Below are positions 1 through 6,348 of a stretch of 30,388 nucleotides of DNA, one piece after another. This stretch comes from a bacterium (GTDB taxonomy: Archaea > Thermoplasmatota > Thermoplasmata > Lutacidiplasmatales > UBA184): positions 1 through 30,388 of the forward strand of contig JAKBKR010000001.1 in assembly GCA_021832495.1 (NCBI GenBank), in the 5' to 3' direction. The notes under the pieces are model-generated. The model was not told the origin of the DNA. It saw nothing but the letters and a program-made list of their open reading frames with translations, and did no database searches. The position numbers were made by a program, and so were the translations under genes. Each line of letters starts with the position of its first letter. The stretch's first letter is position 1.

Positions 1-521
1 TCATCGCCCTAAAGTTCGCTGCCTACTTCTTCTTCGCATCCTTCGTCTTGGGAGCCGGATACCAGCCGACACCGCCTGCCGTGGCCCGCCGCATGGTGGA
101 ACTGGCCGATGTGGGGAGGGGCGACCATGTGGTCGACCTCGGGGCCGGGACCGGGGCCCTCGTTTTCCTCTCGGCGCGGAGGGGTGCCGAGGTCACGGGG
201 GTCGAGGCGGAGCCCCTCCGGTATCTCTTCCTGCGACTCCGGCGGGCCACGAACCCCTTTCGGAGCCGGATCCACTTGGTCCGCAAAAATATGTTCGGCT
301 TCGACCTGAAAGGGGCTACGGTGGTTCTCCTGTTCCTGTGGCCTGGTGCGATGCAGCGCCTTCAACCCAAGTTAGAGAGCGAGCTCGTGGCCGGGGCAAG
401 GGTGGTCAGCTATTGGCATCCCGTACCGGGTTGGGTCCCGGATGTGGAGGACCCGAGGCACCGGGTTTACTACTACGTCCGAAAGCCCACGTCGATGGGT
501 CCGGTTGGAAGGGACCGCTAG
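1..521 (+). CDS. FAM173/ATPSCKMT-like membrane-anchored SAM methyltransferase, 5' partial
   Basis: The reading frame is open to the left edge, so the true start lies outside the window; the internal TTG at 48 is not needed. The first visible residues (IALKFAAYFFFASFVLG) form a hydrophobic segment, followed by YQPTP and a class I SAM-binding motif VDLGAGTGAL. This order (membrane segment, Y-x-PTP, motif I, then an acidic-hydrophobic strand ATVVLLFLWP and a closing strand GARVVSYWHPVPGW) matches the FAM173/ATPSCKMT family of protein lysine methyltransferases as I remember it. The substrate is unknown. It is convergent with the DUF62 gene and overlaps it by 4 bases at the stop codons. The family call is from pattern recognition; a generic small-molecule methyltransferase is the alternative. 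Confidence 0.7.
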   Translation, partial: IALKFAAYFFFASFVLGAGYQPTPPAVARRMVELADVGRGDHVVDLGAGTGALVFLSARRGAEVTGVEAEPLRYLFLRLRRATNPFRSRIHLVRKNMFGFDLKGATVVLLFLWPGAMQRLQPKLESELVAGARVVSYWHPVPGWVPDVEDPRHRVYYYVRKPTSMGPVGRDR

Positions 522-1423
522 AGCCGGCGAAGCTCGATGCGGGCGTTCGCGCGGATCCCGAGGAGGTCCCGGGCGCGCCCCCGGTTCACGGCGAGCTCTA
601 GGAGGCCAAAACTTGAACCGATGGCCCCCAGCCCTCCACTCGGGACCTCCTCGTAGGTACGGGCGATGTTCGCCCGGAAGGTCCGACCCTCGGCGGACAC
701 GGCGACCGTGCCTCCGGGGGCGCCGAAGCGTTCGGCGAACTCGCTGGTCGGGAGGTTCGTGATGAGGTTCCCGAAGTGATCGACGTGGAGCACCATCACG
801 GAGGAACCCCCAGAGATTGGGGTCGGGCTAGGGATCCTGAGATGCATGAATTCAGTAGGGGTACCGATGTCGTGGATGGTCTTGCCCATCGCTAGGAGTG
901 CCGCCGCCCGTGCGAAGAGGTCCCGTCCCTCGAAGGTTGGGCTCAGGGGAGCGTCCGGGGCGACCCGGTCGGGGTCCAGCCGGACCGCCCTGGGATCTCC
1001 CAAGAAATCGGCCAAGGGGGCCAAGAGACCGTTGTCGGGGCCAACGAGATGGCTCCCATCCCCGCAGGCGATGGCGAGGGGGGCCCGCCTTCCTCCTACC
1101 CCGGGATCGACGATCCCGATATGGATCGTCCGTGGAGGAAACCAAGACCCCGCATGGCGAAGGAGGAACGCGCCCTCCAGGATCTGGTGGGAACCGACCT
1201 CGTGCGTCACGTCCACGATGCGTAGGTCCGGCACTGCACGGAGGAGCACTGCCTTCATTTGGGCGGCGTAGCTCCAGCCGATGTCCGTGGTGAGCGCAAC
1301 GATCGGTGGTACAGGAGGCGGTGCGGGTAGAGCGATCCCGCGAACGGGCAGAGGGGCCGATTGGGAAGTAACTTTGCGGGGTTCAGAGGCTCGGGTCGAA
1401 GGTCTGCGGGCCGGCCGCTTCAC
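518..1423 (-). CDS. SAM hydroxide adenosyltransferase (DUF62 family)
   Basis: Family members split S-adenosylmethionine with hydroxide to adenosine and methionine; the fluorinase and chlorinase enzymes belong to the same superfamily. Visible landmarks are the N-terminal strand IVALTTDIG, the conserved IVDPGVGGRR, GPDNG, FEGRDLFARAAAL, and a C-terminal domain with DHFGNLITNL and GSFGLLELAVNRG. The start was chosen as GTG at 1423, which overlaps the TGA of the upstream membrane protein (GTGA), giving 301 residues with about 42 residues ahead of the conserved core; no ATG is available there. The catalytic His of the usual FHGRD motif is Glu here (FEGRD), which may alter activity. It is the last gene of a three-gene leftward operon. 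Confidence 0.88.
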   Translation of the reverse strand: MKRPARRPSTRASEPRKVTSQSAPLPVRGIALPAPPPVPPIVALTTDIGWSYAAQMKAVLLRAVPDLRIVDVTHEVGSHQILEGAFLLRHAGSWFPPRTIHIGIVDPGVGGRRAPLAIACGDGSHLVGPDNGLLAPLADFLGDPRAVRLDPDRVAPDAPLSPTFEGRDLFARAAALLAMGKTIHDIGTPTEFMHLRIPSPTPISGGSSVMVLHVDHFGNLITNLPTSEFAERFGAPGGTVAVSAEGRTFRANIARTYEEVPSGGLGAIGSSFGLLELAVNRGRARDLLGIRANARIELRRL

Positions 1424-1752
1424 GACTTCATGATCGCCACGAGGAACAGCCCCACAGCGATGAGCGCACCCACGACCGCGGCGATCAGGATGAGCGCCGC
1501 CTCCTCCACCACGGCCAAGAGGTGTCCGGAGGTCATGTGATACTCGTATCCAGCGAACAAGCCGACGACGAGTCCGACCACGAGCAGAACGACACCGATC
1601 GTCCGGCTCTTGCCACTGCCAAAGTAGGCGGTGAAGATACCGGCAAGGATCATGAAGAGGGCGAAGACCAACGCGAGTATGATCAGGAACTCCAGGAGTC
1701 CAATGCCCTGGCAGGTCCAAGCGCTTCCGGCAACCGACGTGCAACCCGACAT
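1420..1752 (-). CDS. Small polytopic membrane protein of unknown function
   Basis: A 110-residue protein with three strongly hydrophobic stretches (about residues 19-41, 51-68 and 80-106), so probably three membrane helices with short loops. I do not recognise a family. The ATG at 1752 is preceded by a strong Shine-Dalgarno run (AGAGGAGGAA), unlike many neighbours that look leaderless, which fits an internal operon gene. It lies 20 bases after the Lrp-like gene and its TGA overlaps the GTG start of the DUF62 gene, so all three are probably co-transcribed and the last two translationally coupled. Confidence 0.75.
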   Translation of the reverse strand: MSGCTSVAGSAWTCQGIGLLEFLIILALVFALFMILAGIFTAYFGSGKSRTIGVVLLVVGLVVGLFAGYEYHMTSGHLLAVVEEAALILIAAVVGALIAVGLFLVAIMKS

Positions 1753-1772
1753 AGTTTCCTTCCTCCTCTAGT

Positions 1773-2006
1773 TCAGAACTTGATTCCCGTGAGGGTCTTG
1801 GTGTCGATGACACCCTTCACCGCCCGGATCTTGTCCACAACGACCTGTCCCAGGGCGTTGAAGTCCTCCGCTTCCACTTTGGCGATGAGGTCGTACTCTC
1901 CAAAGAGGGGGTGAAGCTCCACAATCTCCTTCACTTTGAGGAGCTCGGAGTATACTTCGTGTTCTTTGGCAGGCGCGGTACTGATCAGCACAAAACCCGT
2001 TGCCAT
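1773..2006 (-). CDS. Stand-alone Lrp/AsnC ligand-binding (RAM) domain protein
   Basis: A 77-residue protein consisting only of the alpha-beta RAM domain that Lrp/AsnC regulators use to bind amino acids and to oligomerise. The pattern of strand FVLISTAP, helix, strand, GEYDLIAKVEAEDF, helix and VKGVIDTKTLTGIKF is typical. There is no helix-turn-helix, so it cannot bind DNA in the usual Lrp way; such single-domain proteins are known in archaea and are thought to act as small-molecule sensors or partners of full Lrp proteins. It is the first gene of the leftward operon with the membrane protein and DUF62 enzyme, with a start about 40 bases from the shared TATA box. Confidence 0.88.
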   Translation of the reverse strand: MATGFVLISTAPAKEHEVYSELLKVKEIVELHPLFGEYDLIAKVEAEDFNALGQVVVDKIRAVKGVIDTKTLTGIKF

Positions 2007-2041
2007 CGGAGAACCCTTGGAGGGCCGGAGATGCCACTTTC

Positions 2042-2048
2042 TTTATAA
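2042..2048. promoter_or_regulatory. Palindromic TATA box shared by the Lrp-like and exosome operons
   Basis: The sequence TTTATAA has a self-complementary TTATAA core (2043-2048). The two divergent start codons lie almost equally far from its centre: about 39 bases to the ATG at 2006 on the minus strand and about 38 bases to the ATG at 2083 on the plus strand. With archaeal initiation about 25 bases from the TATA box, both transcripts would have leaders of roughly 12-15 bases. No second TATA-like element is visible in the 76-base gap. Confidence 0.65.
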
Positions 2049-2082
2049 CTCTTCGTATGGTGGGGGTCGCCCGTCGAGTGAA

Positions 2083-2925
2083 ATGGAGCAGGAACGCCGC
2101 CCGGACCGAGGGTCCGGCCGAGGTCGAGGACGCCCGGGCGATGGGCACCGGCACGATGACCGCCGCCGCGATGATCGAGGACGGGACGGTCGACGCCAGG
2201 ATGACCGCCGCCGCGACGATCGGCGCCCTGAACGTCCCCCCCCGCTCGGACCCGAGCTGGTGAAGGAGCGGACGATCGTCCTTCCCGGGGAAGAATTGAA
2301 TGCCGGAGAGTTCCAGCCCGGTCCCGGGACATATCGGGCAGACGGCCGGATCTATGCCTCCGTTGCGGGTATCCTGAGCATCCGGGCCCCCATCGTCCGG
2401 GTCATTCCCTTTTCCGGCCCTTACATCCCGCAGCACGGGGATGTGGTCATCGCCGTCGTGAAGATCATTGGACCCACCTACTGGCTCGTGGACGTGGGGG
2501 CGCCGCACTACGCCCCGCTCCATTACTCGGGTACCCCTTGGAAGATTGAATATGGGGAATGCGGGGAGTACCTGCGCCCCGGCGACGCCATCGTGGTCCG
2601 GATCGAGGCAGTCGACCAGAACCAACGCATCGGGGTCACCATGAACGGGGACGGCCTCGGCCGCATCAACGGGGGGATCATCGAGCAGATATCCCCCACC
2701 AAGGTACCCCGGGTCATCGGGAAGAGCGGGAGCATGATCCGCCTCCTTGAAACGTCGACCGGCGCCCGGATGACCGTGGGCCAGAATGGCCGGGTCTGGA
2801 TCGACGGGAGCCAATCCAGCATCTACCAAGTGCGTCAAGCGCTACAGATCATCGATCGGGAGGGCCAGCGATCCGGGCTCACCGATCGCATCAAGCTCTT
2901 TTTAGAGCAATCACACTCTGCGTAA
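2083..2925 (+). CDS. rrp4: Exosome RNA-binding subunit Rrp4 with an Arg/Asp-rich N-terminal tail
   Basis: Rrp4 forms the S1/KH cap on the archaeal exosome ring and feeds RNA to the Rrp41-Rrp42 hexamer. From the ATG at 2083 the protein has 280 residues. The conserved N-terminal domain starts near residue 60 (KERTIVLPGEEL), the S1 domain covers about residues 105-185, and the KH domain follows with its GxxG loop seen as GKSG near residue 213. The first 55-60 residues are unusual: a low-complexity Arg, Asp and Gly tail with a 15-residue repeat, not normal for archaeal Rrp4. The start was chosen because it lies about 38 bases from the TATA box; longer upstream frames overlap the divergent gene. 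It leads the operon rrp4-rrp41-rrp42-rpl37ae. Confidence 0.93.
   Translation: MEQERRPDRGSGRGRGRPGDGHRHDDRRRDDRGRDGRRQDDRRRDDRRPERPPPLGPELVKERTIVLPGEELNAGEFQPGPGTYRADGRIYASVAGILSIRAPIVRVIPFSGPYIPQHGDVVIAVVKIIGPTYWLVDVGAPHYAPLHYSGTPWKIEYGECGEYLRPGDAIVVRIEAVDQNQRIGVTMNGDGLGRINGGIIEQISPTKVPRVIGKSGSMIRLLETSTGARMTVGQNGRVWIDGSQSSIYQVRQALQIIDREGQRSGLTDRIKLFLEQSHSA
2155..2222 (+). repeat. Coding tandem repeat in the Rrp4 tail
   Basis: Two 23-base copies, at 2155-2177 and 2200-2222, differ at a single base and are offset by 45 bases, i.e. exactly 15 codons. They encode the repeated DDRRRDDR blocks of the Arg/Asp-rich tail. The in-frame period suggests the tail grew by duplication. Confidence 0.8.
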
Positions 2926-2941
2926 GAGAGGTAGAAAGAAC

Positions 2942-3697
2942 ATGGGAAGTGTTGGAGCAAAAGATGTCCCGGAGCTATTGGACGCGCACGGGAAGAGAAT
3001 CGATGGACGGGGCCTACATGATCTGCGGCCCCTCAAGATCGAGGCGGGAGTGCTGCAGCGGGCAACCGGCAGCGCCTTCGTCGAATGGGGAGAGAACAAG
3101 GTCATGGCGGCGGTCTACGGTCCACGGGAAGTGCACCCCCGCCACATGCAACAGAACACGAAGGCCGTGGTACAGTGCCGGTACAACATGGCCTCGTTCT
3201 CGGTGGACGAGCGCAAGCGCCCCGGGCTGGACCGGCGTTCCCAGGAGATCAGCAAGGTGATCGGGGAAGCCCTCGAGTCCGTCCTCTTTGTGGAGGAGTT
3301 CCCCAAGACATCCATCGGGATCTACATCGAGGTACTGCAGGCGAACGCCGGAACTCGCTGCGCCGGACTTGTGGCCGCGAGCGTGGCCCTCGCCGATGCC
3401 GGGATTCCCATGAGCGACCTCGTGCCCGCGGTCGCCGTGGGGAAGATCGCCGGGAAACTGGCCCTCGACCTCCGCAAGGAGGAGGACAACTACGGCGAGT
3501 CGGACGTGCCAATGGCCCTCGTGCCCCGCAGTGGCCGGCTGGTGCTCCTCCAGATGGAGGGACACATGACCCGCGACGAGCTCAAGACCGCCATGGACAT
3601 GGGGGTCAAGGGCTGTGAGAAGATCTACGAGATCCAGAAGGCCGCGCTCCGGAACCGGTACTCCCTGGGAGGGAACGGAGGAGGTGAGGCCCAATGA
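2942..3697 (+). CDS. rrp41: Exosome catalytic subunit Rrp41 (RNase PH-like)
   Basis: Rrp41 carries the phosphorolytic 3'-5' exoribonuclease site of the archaeal exosome, forming a hexameric ring with Rrp42. The 251-residue protein is of normal length. It shows the RIDGRG entry motif, the phosphate-binding region NAGTRCAGLVAASVAL and the catalytic acidic motif EEDNYGESDVPMA with both Asp positions. A purine-rich GAGAGGT run ahead of the ATG at 2942 serves as ribosome binding site. It lies 16 bases after rrp4 and its TGA overlaps the ATG of rrp42 (ATGA), so the ring subunits are coupled in translation. Confidence 0.96.
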   Translation: MGSVGAKDVPELLDAHGKRIDGRGLHDLRPLKIEAGVLQRATGSAFVEWGENKVMAAVYGPREVHPRHMQQNTKAVVQCRYNMASFSVDERKRPGLDRRSQEISKVIGEALESVLFVEEFPKTSIGIYIEVLQANAGTRCAGLVAASVALADAGIPMSDLVPAVAVGKIAGKLALDLRKEEDNYGESDVPMALVPRSGRLVLLQMEGHMTRDELKTAMDMGVKGCEKIYEIQKAALRNRYSLGGNGGGEAQ

Positions 3698-4476
3698 CGA
3701 ATGAGGTCACGACCGAGATCCTCGCCACGCACGTCCTCGATCTCGCCAAGGCCGGAAAGCGTCTGGACGGGCGAGGGTTAGACGAGCTCCGGCCGGTGCG
3801 CATCACCCCTGGCTACGTGACGAGCGCCGATGGCAGCGCCCTCGTCGAGCTTGGCGACACCAAGGTCCTCTGTGGGGTCAAGCTCGAGCCCGGGACCCCC
3901 TTCCCGGATACCCCCAACGCCGGGGTGCTCACCACTAACGCGGAGATCGTGCCACTTTCTTCCCCGGAATACGAGCCGGGACCCCCCAGCATCCAGAGCA
4001 TCGAGCTTTCCCGCGTCGTCGACCGGGCCATCCGGGCCGCAGAAGCGATCGACTTGGCCAAGCTTTGCGTCACCCCGGGGGAGAAGTGCTGGACCTGCTT
4101 CGTCGACCTCCATGTCTTGGACGACTCCGGCAACCTTACCGATGCGGCCTTGCTCGCCGCCATGTCGGCCCTGAAGAACGCGAAGCTCCCGGGGGAGCGG
4201 TTCGAGATCGGACCCACCGTCCCGCTCGAGGTCAACCATCTCCCCATCGAGACGACCTTCGTGCGTATCGGGGATGCCCTGATCGTGGACCCGACCTGCG
4301 AGGAGGAGGACACCTGCCAGGGGCGCCTCACGATCGCGACCGATGAGGCCGGCAATGTGGTGGCCATGCAGAAGTCGATGGTCGGTGCCTTTTCACCCCA
4401 CGATGTGATCGAGCTCGTGGACCGGGCCCTGGTGCATGGGGACCGCCTGCGCGAGCTTATCAACACGACGAAGTAG
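3694..4476 (+). CDS. rrp42: Exosome non-catalytic ring subunit Rrp42
   Basis: Rrp42 alternates with Rrp41 in the hexameric ring and helps bind substrate RNA but lacks its own active site. The 260-residue protein has the usual length, with KRLDGRGLDELRPVRI near the N-terminus, the family stretch SPEYEPGPPSIQSIELSRVVDRAIR and a C-terminal TCQGRLTIATDEAGNVVAMQK. As expected for Rrp42, the catalytic acidic motif of Rrp41 is not kept. The start ATG overlaps the rrp41 stop by 4 bases. The gene ends with TAG, one of several examples showing TAG is an ordinary stop codon here. Confidence 0.96.
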   Translation: MTNEVTTEILATHVLDLAKAGKRLDGRGLDELRPVRITPGYVTSADGSALVELGDTKVLCGVKLEPGTPFPDTPNAGVLTTNAEIVPLSSPEYEPGPPSIQSIELSRVVDRAIRAAEAIDLAKLCVTPGEKCWTCFVDLHVLDDSGNLTDAALLAAMSALKNAKLPGERFEIGPTVPLEVNHLPIETTFVRIGDALIVDPTCEEEDTCQGRLTIATDEAGNVVAMQKSMVGAFSPHDVIELVDRALVHGDRLRELINTTK

Positions 4477-4486
4477 GTACTGGACC

Positions 4487-4747
4487 ATGTCACGGCGAAC
4501 CAAGAGCGTCGGCTCCACGGGCTGGATGGGTCCCAAGTACGGGATCCGCATCCGGCGTCGGGTCCAAGAGGTGGACCGGGCCGCAAAGGCATCGTACGTC
4601 TGCCCGAAGTGTTCCACGATGACCGTTCGGCGCGTCGGCAGTGGGCTCTTCCACTGCCGCCGATGCGAACGGACCTTCGCCTCGGACTCCTACAACTTCC
4701 GTCCCCCGCCCTCGATCTTCCGGACCGAGACGACCGAGGAAAAGTAA
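4487..4747 (+). CDS. rpl37ae: 50S ribosomal protein L37Ae (eL43)
   Basis: An 86-residue zinc-binding large-subunit ribosomal protein. It begins MSRRTKSVGSTGWMGPKYG, the family hallmark, and carries two CxxC knuckles (CPKC and CRRC) that bind one zinc ion. The start at 4487 follows the rrp42 stop by 10 bases. Linkage of this gene to rrp42 is a widespread archaeal arrangement; the genes that often follow (RNA polymerase subunit P, prefoldin) are absent here. A strong hairpin downstream marks a likely operon end. Confidence 0.95.
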   Translation: MSRRTKSVGSTGWMGPKYGIRIRRRVQEVDRAAKASYVCPKCSTMTVRRVGSGLFHCRRCERTFASDSYNFRPPPSIFRTETTEEK

Positions 4748-4758
4748 TCCTGATGGGG

Positions 4759-4779
4759 TCTCCCGGGGCCACCGGGAGA
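4759..4779. terminator. Hairpin after the exosome operon
   Basis: A perfect 8-base-pair stem (TCTCCCGG with CCGGGAGA) encloses a five-base loop, 11 bases after the rpl37ae stop. It is followed by the T-rich TCTTATTATCC, which also holds the next promoter. Archaeal terminators depend mainly on T tracts, so a role in ending or processing the transcript is an inference. Confidence 0.45.
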
Positions 4780-4781
4780 TC

Positions 4782-4789
4782 TTATTATC
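4782..4789 (+). promoter_or_regulatory. TATA box of the fluoride operon
   Basis: TTATTATC lies about 25 bases upstream of position 4810, exactly where the first paired base of the fluoride riboswitch begins. The promoter would thus start the transcript on the aptamer. Confidence 0.6.
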
Positions 4790-4809
4790 CTGCCACTGTG
4801 GGCCAAGAT

Positions 4810-4860
4810 GGGTGATGGAGTCCACCCTCAACCGCTCCTCCCTGAGCTGATGACTCCTGC
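4810..4860 (+). promoter_or_regulatory. Fluoride riboswitch (crcB motif)
   Basis: All elements of the fluoride aptamer are visible. Helix P1 is GGGTG (4810-4814) with CACCC (4823-4827). The loop strand GGAGTC (4817-4822) pairs with GACTCC (4852-4857) to form the long-range helix. A hairpin GCTC (4834-4837) with GAGC (4844-4847) lies between, followed by the conserved CTGATGACTCCT. The conserved GATGG and CAACCGC segments are also present. The layout matches the known Thermotoga aptamer position by position. The RNA lies directly ahead of a fluoride channel gene. Downstream, 4862-4876 and 4882-4899 can form hairpins before the ribosome binding site GAGGAG (4925-4930), so control of translation is plausible but unproven. 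Confidence 0.92.
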
Positions 4861-4935
4861 CCTCCCTCTCCGGGAGACGAAGGGGAGCGCCACTCCCCGA
4901 AGGGAAGGCAGCGAAACAAGGGAAGAGGAGCACTG

Positions 4936-5325
4936 ATGGACGAAGCCCAGCTTGGATTGGTCGCGCTGGTTGCGGTCGGTGGGGCGCTCGGGAGCGTCAC
5001 CCGCTATCTGATCTCCGGGGCCCTGACCCGAGGGGATTTCCCTTGGGGTACCTTCGCCGTGAATTTCACCGGGACGTTCCTCCTAGTCCTCGTGTTCTTT
5101 GCCAGCCAGCAGGGTGTTCTCATCGGAGCCCCAGAAAGGACCTTCCTTTTCGTAGGGATATTCGGTGGTTACACCACCTTCTCCACTTTCGGTCTTGAGA
5201 CGATCTCCCTCTTTTCCGAGGGTCGGGTGGCATGGGCCGTCGAAAACATCATGCTGAACTCCGGTCTCTGTCTGGTGGGGGCCTGGGTTGGGATGATGCT
5301 CGGCCTCCTCCTGACGCAGGTGTGA
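4936..5325 (+). CDS. crcB: Fluoride channel CrcB/Fluc
   Basis: Small homodimeric channel that exports fluoride across the cell membrane. The 129-residue length is typical. Four hydrophobic helices are seen (about residues 6-28, 36-58, 65-90 and 98-127), with the family signatures GGALGSVTRYL, the conserved Asn in FAVNFTGTFLL and the Phe-box region GIFGGYTTFSTF that lines the fluoride path. A ribosome binding site GAGGAG precedes the ATG. Expression is presumably turned on by fluoride through the upstream riboswitch. The stop overlaps or abuts the DUF190 start, so both are in one operon. Confidence 0.97.
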   Translation: MDEAQLGLVALVAVGGALGSVTRYLISGALTRGDFPWGTFAVNFTGTFLLVLVFFASQQGVLIGAPERTFLFVGIFGGYTTFSTFGLETISLFSEGRVAWAVENIMLNSGLCLVGAWVGMMLGLLLTQV

Positions 5326-5327
5326 AG

Positions 5328-5657
5328 ATGGAGATCGCGGAGAACGCTGTCCGACTGAAGATCTACCTCGGGGAGTCCGACGTGTTCGAGGGAGTTCCGG
5401 CCTACAAGGCCGTCGTCCACTTTCTGCGCTCCCAGGGGATCTGGGGGGCCACGGTCATGATCGGGGCCTATGGCTATGGAAAGCGCAGCAAGATCCACTC
5501 GGTCCAACCCCTCCGTCTGAGTCAGGACTTGCCCGTCACCATAGAGGTCGTGGACAACCGGGAGAAGCTCGAGGCGCTTATCCCCGAGATCTCCCGTCGT
5601 GTGCAAGGGGGTCTCATCACCCTCGATGCGATCCAAGTCCTTCGCCACTTGGGTTAG
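5328..5657 (+). CDS. DUF190 family protein, fluoride-operon partner
   Basis: A 109-residue alpha-beta protein of the DUF190 family, related in fold to PII-like proteins and very often encoded beside crcB. Typical features are the start RLKIYLGESD, the segment VVHFLRSQGIWGATVMIGAYGYGKRSKIHS and the closing PVTIEVVDNREKLEALIPEI. The ATG at 5328 lies two bases past the crcB stop; an in-frame GTG at 5322 overlapping that stop is an alternative. Its role in fluoride resistance is inferred from linkage, as its biochemical function is not settled. Confidence 0.93.
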   Translation: MEIAENAVRLKIYLGESDVFEGVPAYKAVVHFLRSQGIWGATVMIGAYGYGKRSKIHSVQPLRLSQDLPVTIEVVDNREKLEALIPEISRRVQGGLITLDAIQVLRHLG

Positions 5658-5782
5658 CTCACTCCTTGCCAAAAGCCCTGCGGGGGGACCGGCATTGCCC
5701 GGGCGATCGGAACGGTTTAATGGATACTGCCCAGAGCGTAGGAGGCCATGGGGTCGGGTGGGTGGGCCCATCCGGCAGGATC

Positions 5783-6028
5783 TCAGGTGGAGGTTTCCGA
5801 CTTGGGGTCCGACGAAGCACTGCGGGACGGACTTTCCTTGGGGGTGGAGTCGCCCGTGGTCGGGGTGCAGAAATGGTGGCACTCAGAACAGAACGACTGG
5901 TTCCGAATCCGGCTGTGAGTTCTCATGAGGTGCCCACAGGTCGTGCACTTGGCATTCGGCGACTCGGGTTTACGGGAGGCGAGTTCGACCAATCGCGCTT
6001 GGATGGAGGCAACAGACCTTTTCGGCAC
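5783..6028 (-). CDS. Small zinc-ribbon protein, hypothetical
   Basis: An 81-residue ORF starting with GTG. It has two cysteine knuckles, CTTC and CSEC, about 15 residues apart, with HHFC following, forming a probable zinc ribbon; the tail after residue 55 is Ser/Pro/Thr-rich. Most codons end in G or C, as in the real genes here, and this frame looks more coding than the overlapping frame on the other strand. No clear TATA box or ribosome binding site is seen and I recognise no family, so it may be a species-specific gene or spurious. Confidence 0.45.
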   Translation of the reverse strand: MPKRSVASIQARLVELASRKPESPNAKCTTCGHLMRTHSRIRNQSFCSECHHFCTPTTGDSTPKESPSRSASSDPKSETST

Positions 6029-6251
6029 GGCCGGTCCAAGACGATGGAGTACTTGGTTCTGACCACTACCAGGTAATGAACGCTCCCCGTCGCACCCCCT
6101 TCCCTTCCTTTACCCCACATAGATAGAGGGACGACTTCCTATTAGGTAAACCCTGTAGTTGTACACAATCCGTTCGCGGCCTGACTCCACCTACCTTTTG
6201 CTTCGGTGTACGGACTGGAAAACGAACGGGCTGCCCGATGGGTTTCCGAAC

Positions 6252-6325
6252 GGGCTCGCCGGGATTCGAACCCGGGTCGATGGCTCCGAAGGCCATCAGG
6301 ATGGTCCAGACTACCCCACGAGCCC
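6252..6325 (-). tRNA. tRNA-Arg (anticodon UCG)
   Basis: On the minus strand a 74-base cloverleaf can be folded: acceptor GGGCTCG with CGAGCCC (seven pairs), a D arm with the archaeal TGGGGTAG start, an anticodon stem ATGGC with GCCAT around the loop CTTCGGA, and a T arm CCGGG-TTCGAAT-CCCGG. The loop gives anticodon UCG, reading CGA codons. CCA is not encoded and no intron is present. It lies 23 bases after the DP2 stop on the same strand. Confidence 0.95.
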
Positions 6326-6348
6326 GTCGGCGGAAGAGACCGCCGAGC

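Noticed and set aside
518..5657. A fluorometabolite system linking the DUF62 enzyme (same superfamily as fluorinase) with the fluoride riboswitch cassette
   Set aside because: The genes are 3 kb apart, on opposite strands, separated by the exosome operon, and no fluorinase-specific loop insertion is visible. DUF62 and crcB are both common housekeeping genes.
5666..6076. Open frame of 136 codons on the plus strand
   Set aside because: No domain signature, glycine- and arginine-rich random composition, and it lies opposite a frame with cysteine knuckles and better codon use.
6223..6256. Ten-base direct repeat CGAACGGGCT (6223-6232 and 6247-6256) at the tRNA-Arg 3' end, as an attachment site
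   Set aside because: Too short and too close together; no integrase or mobile gene is nearby.
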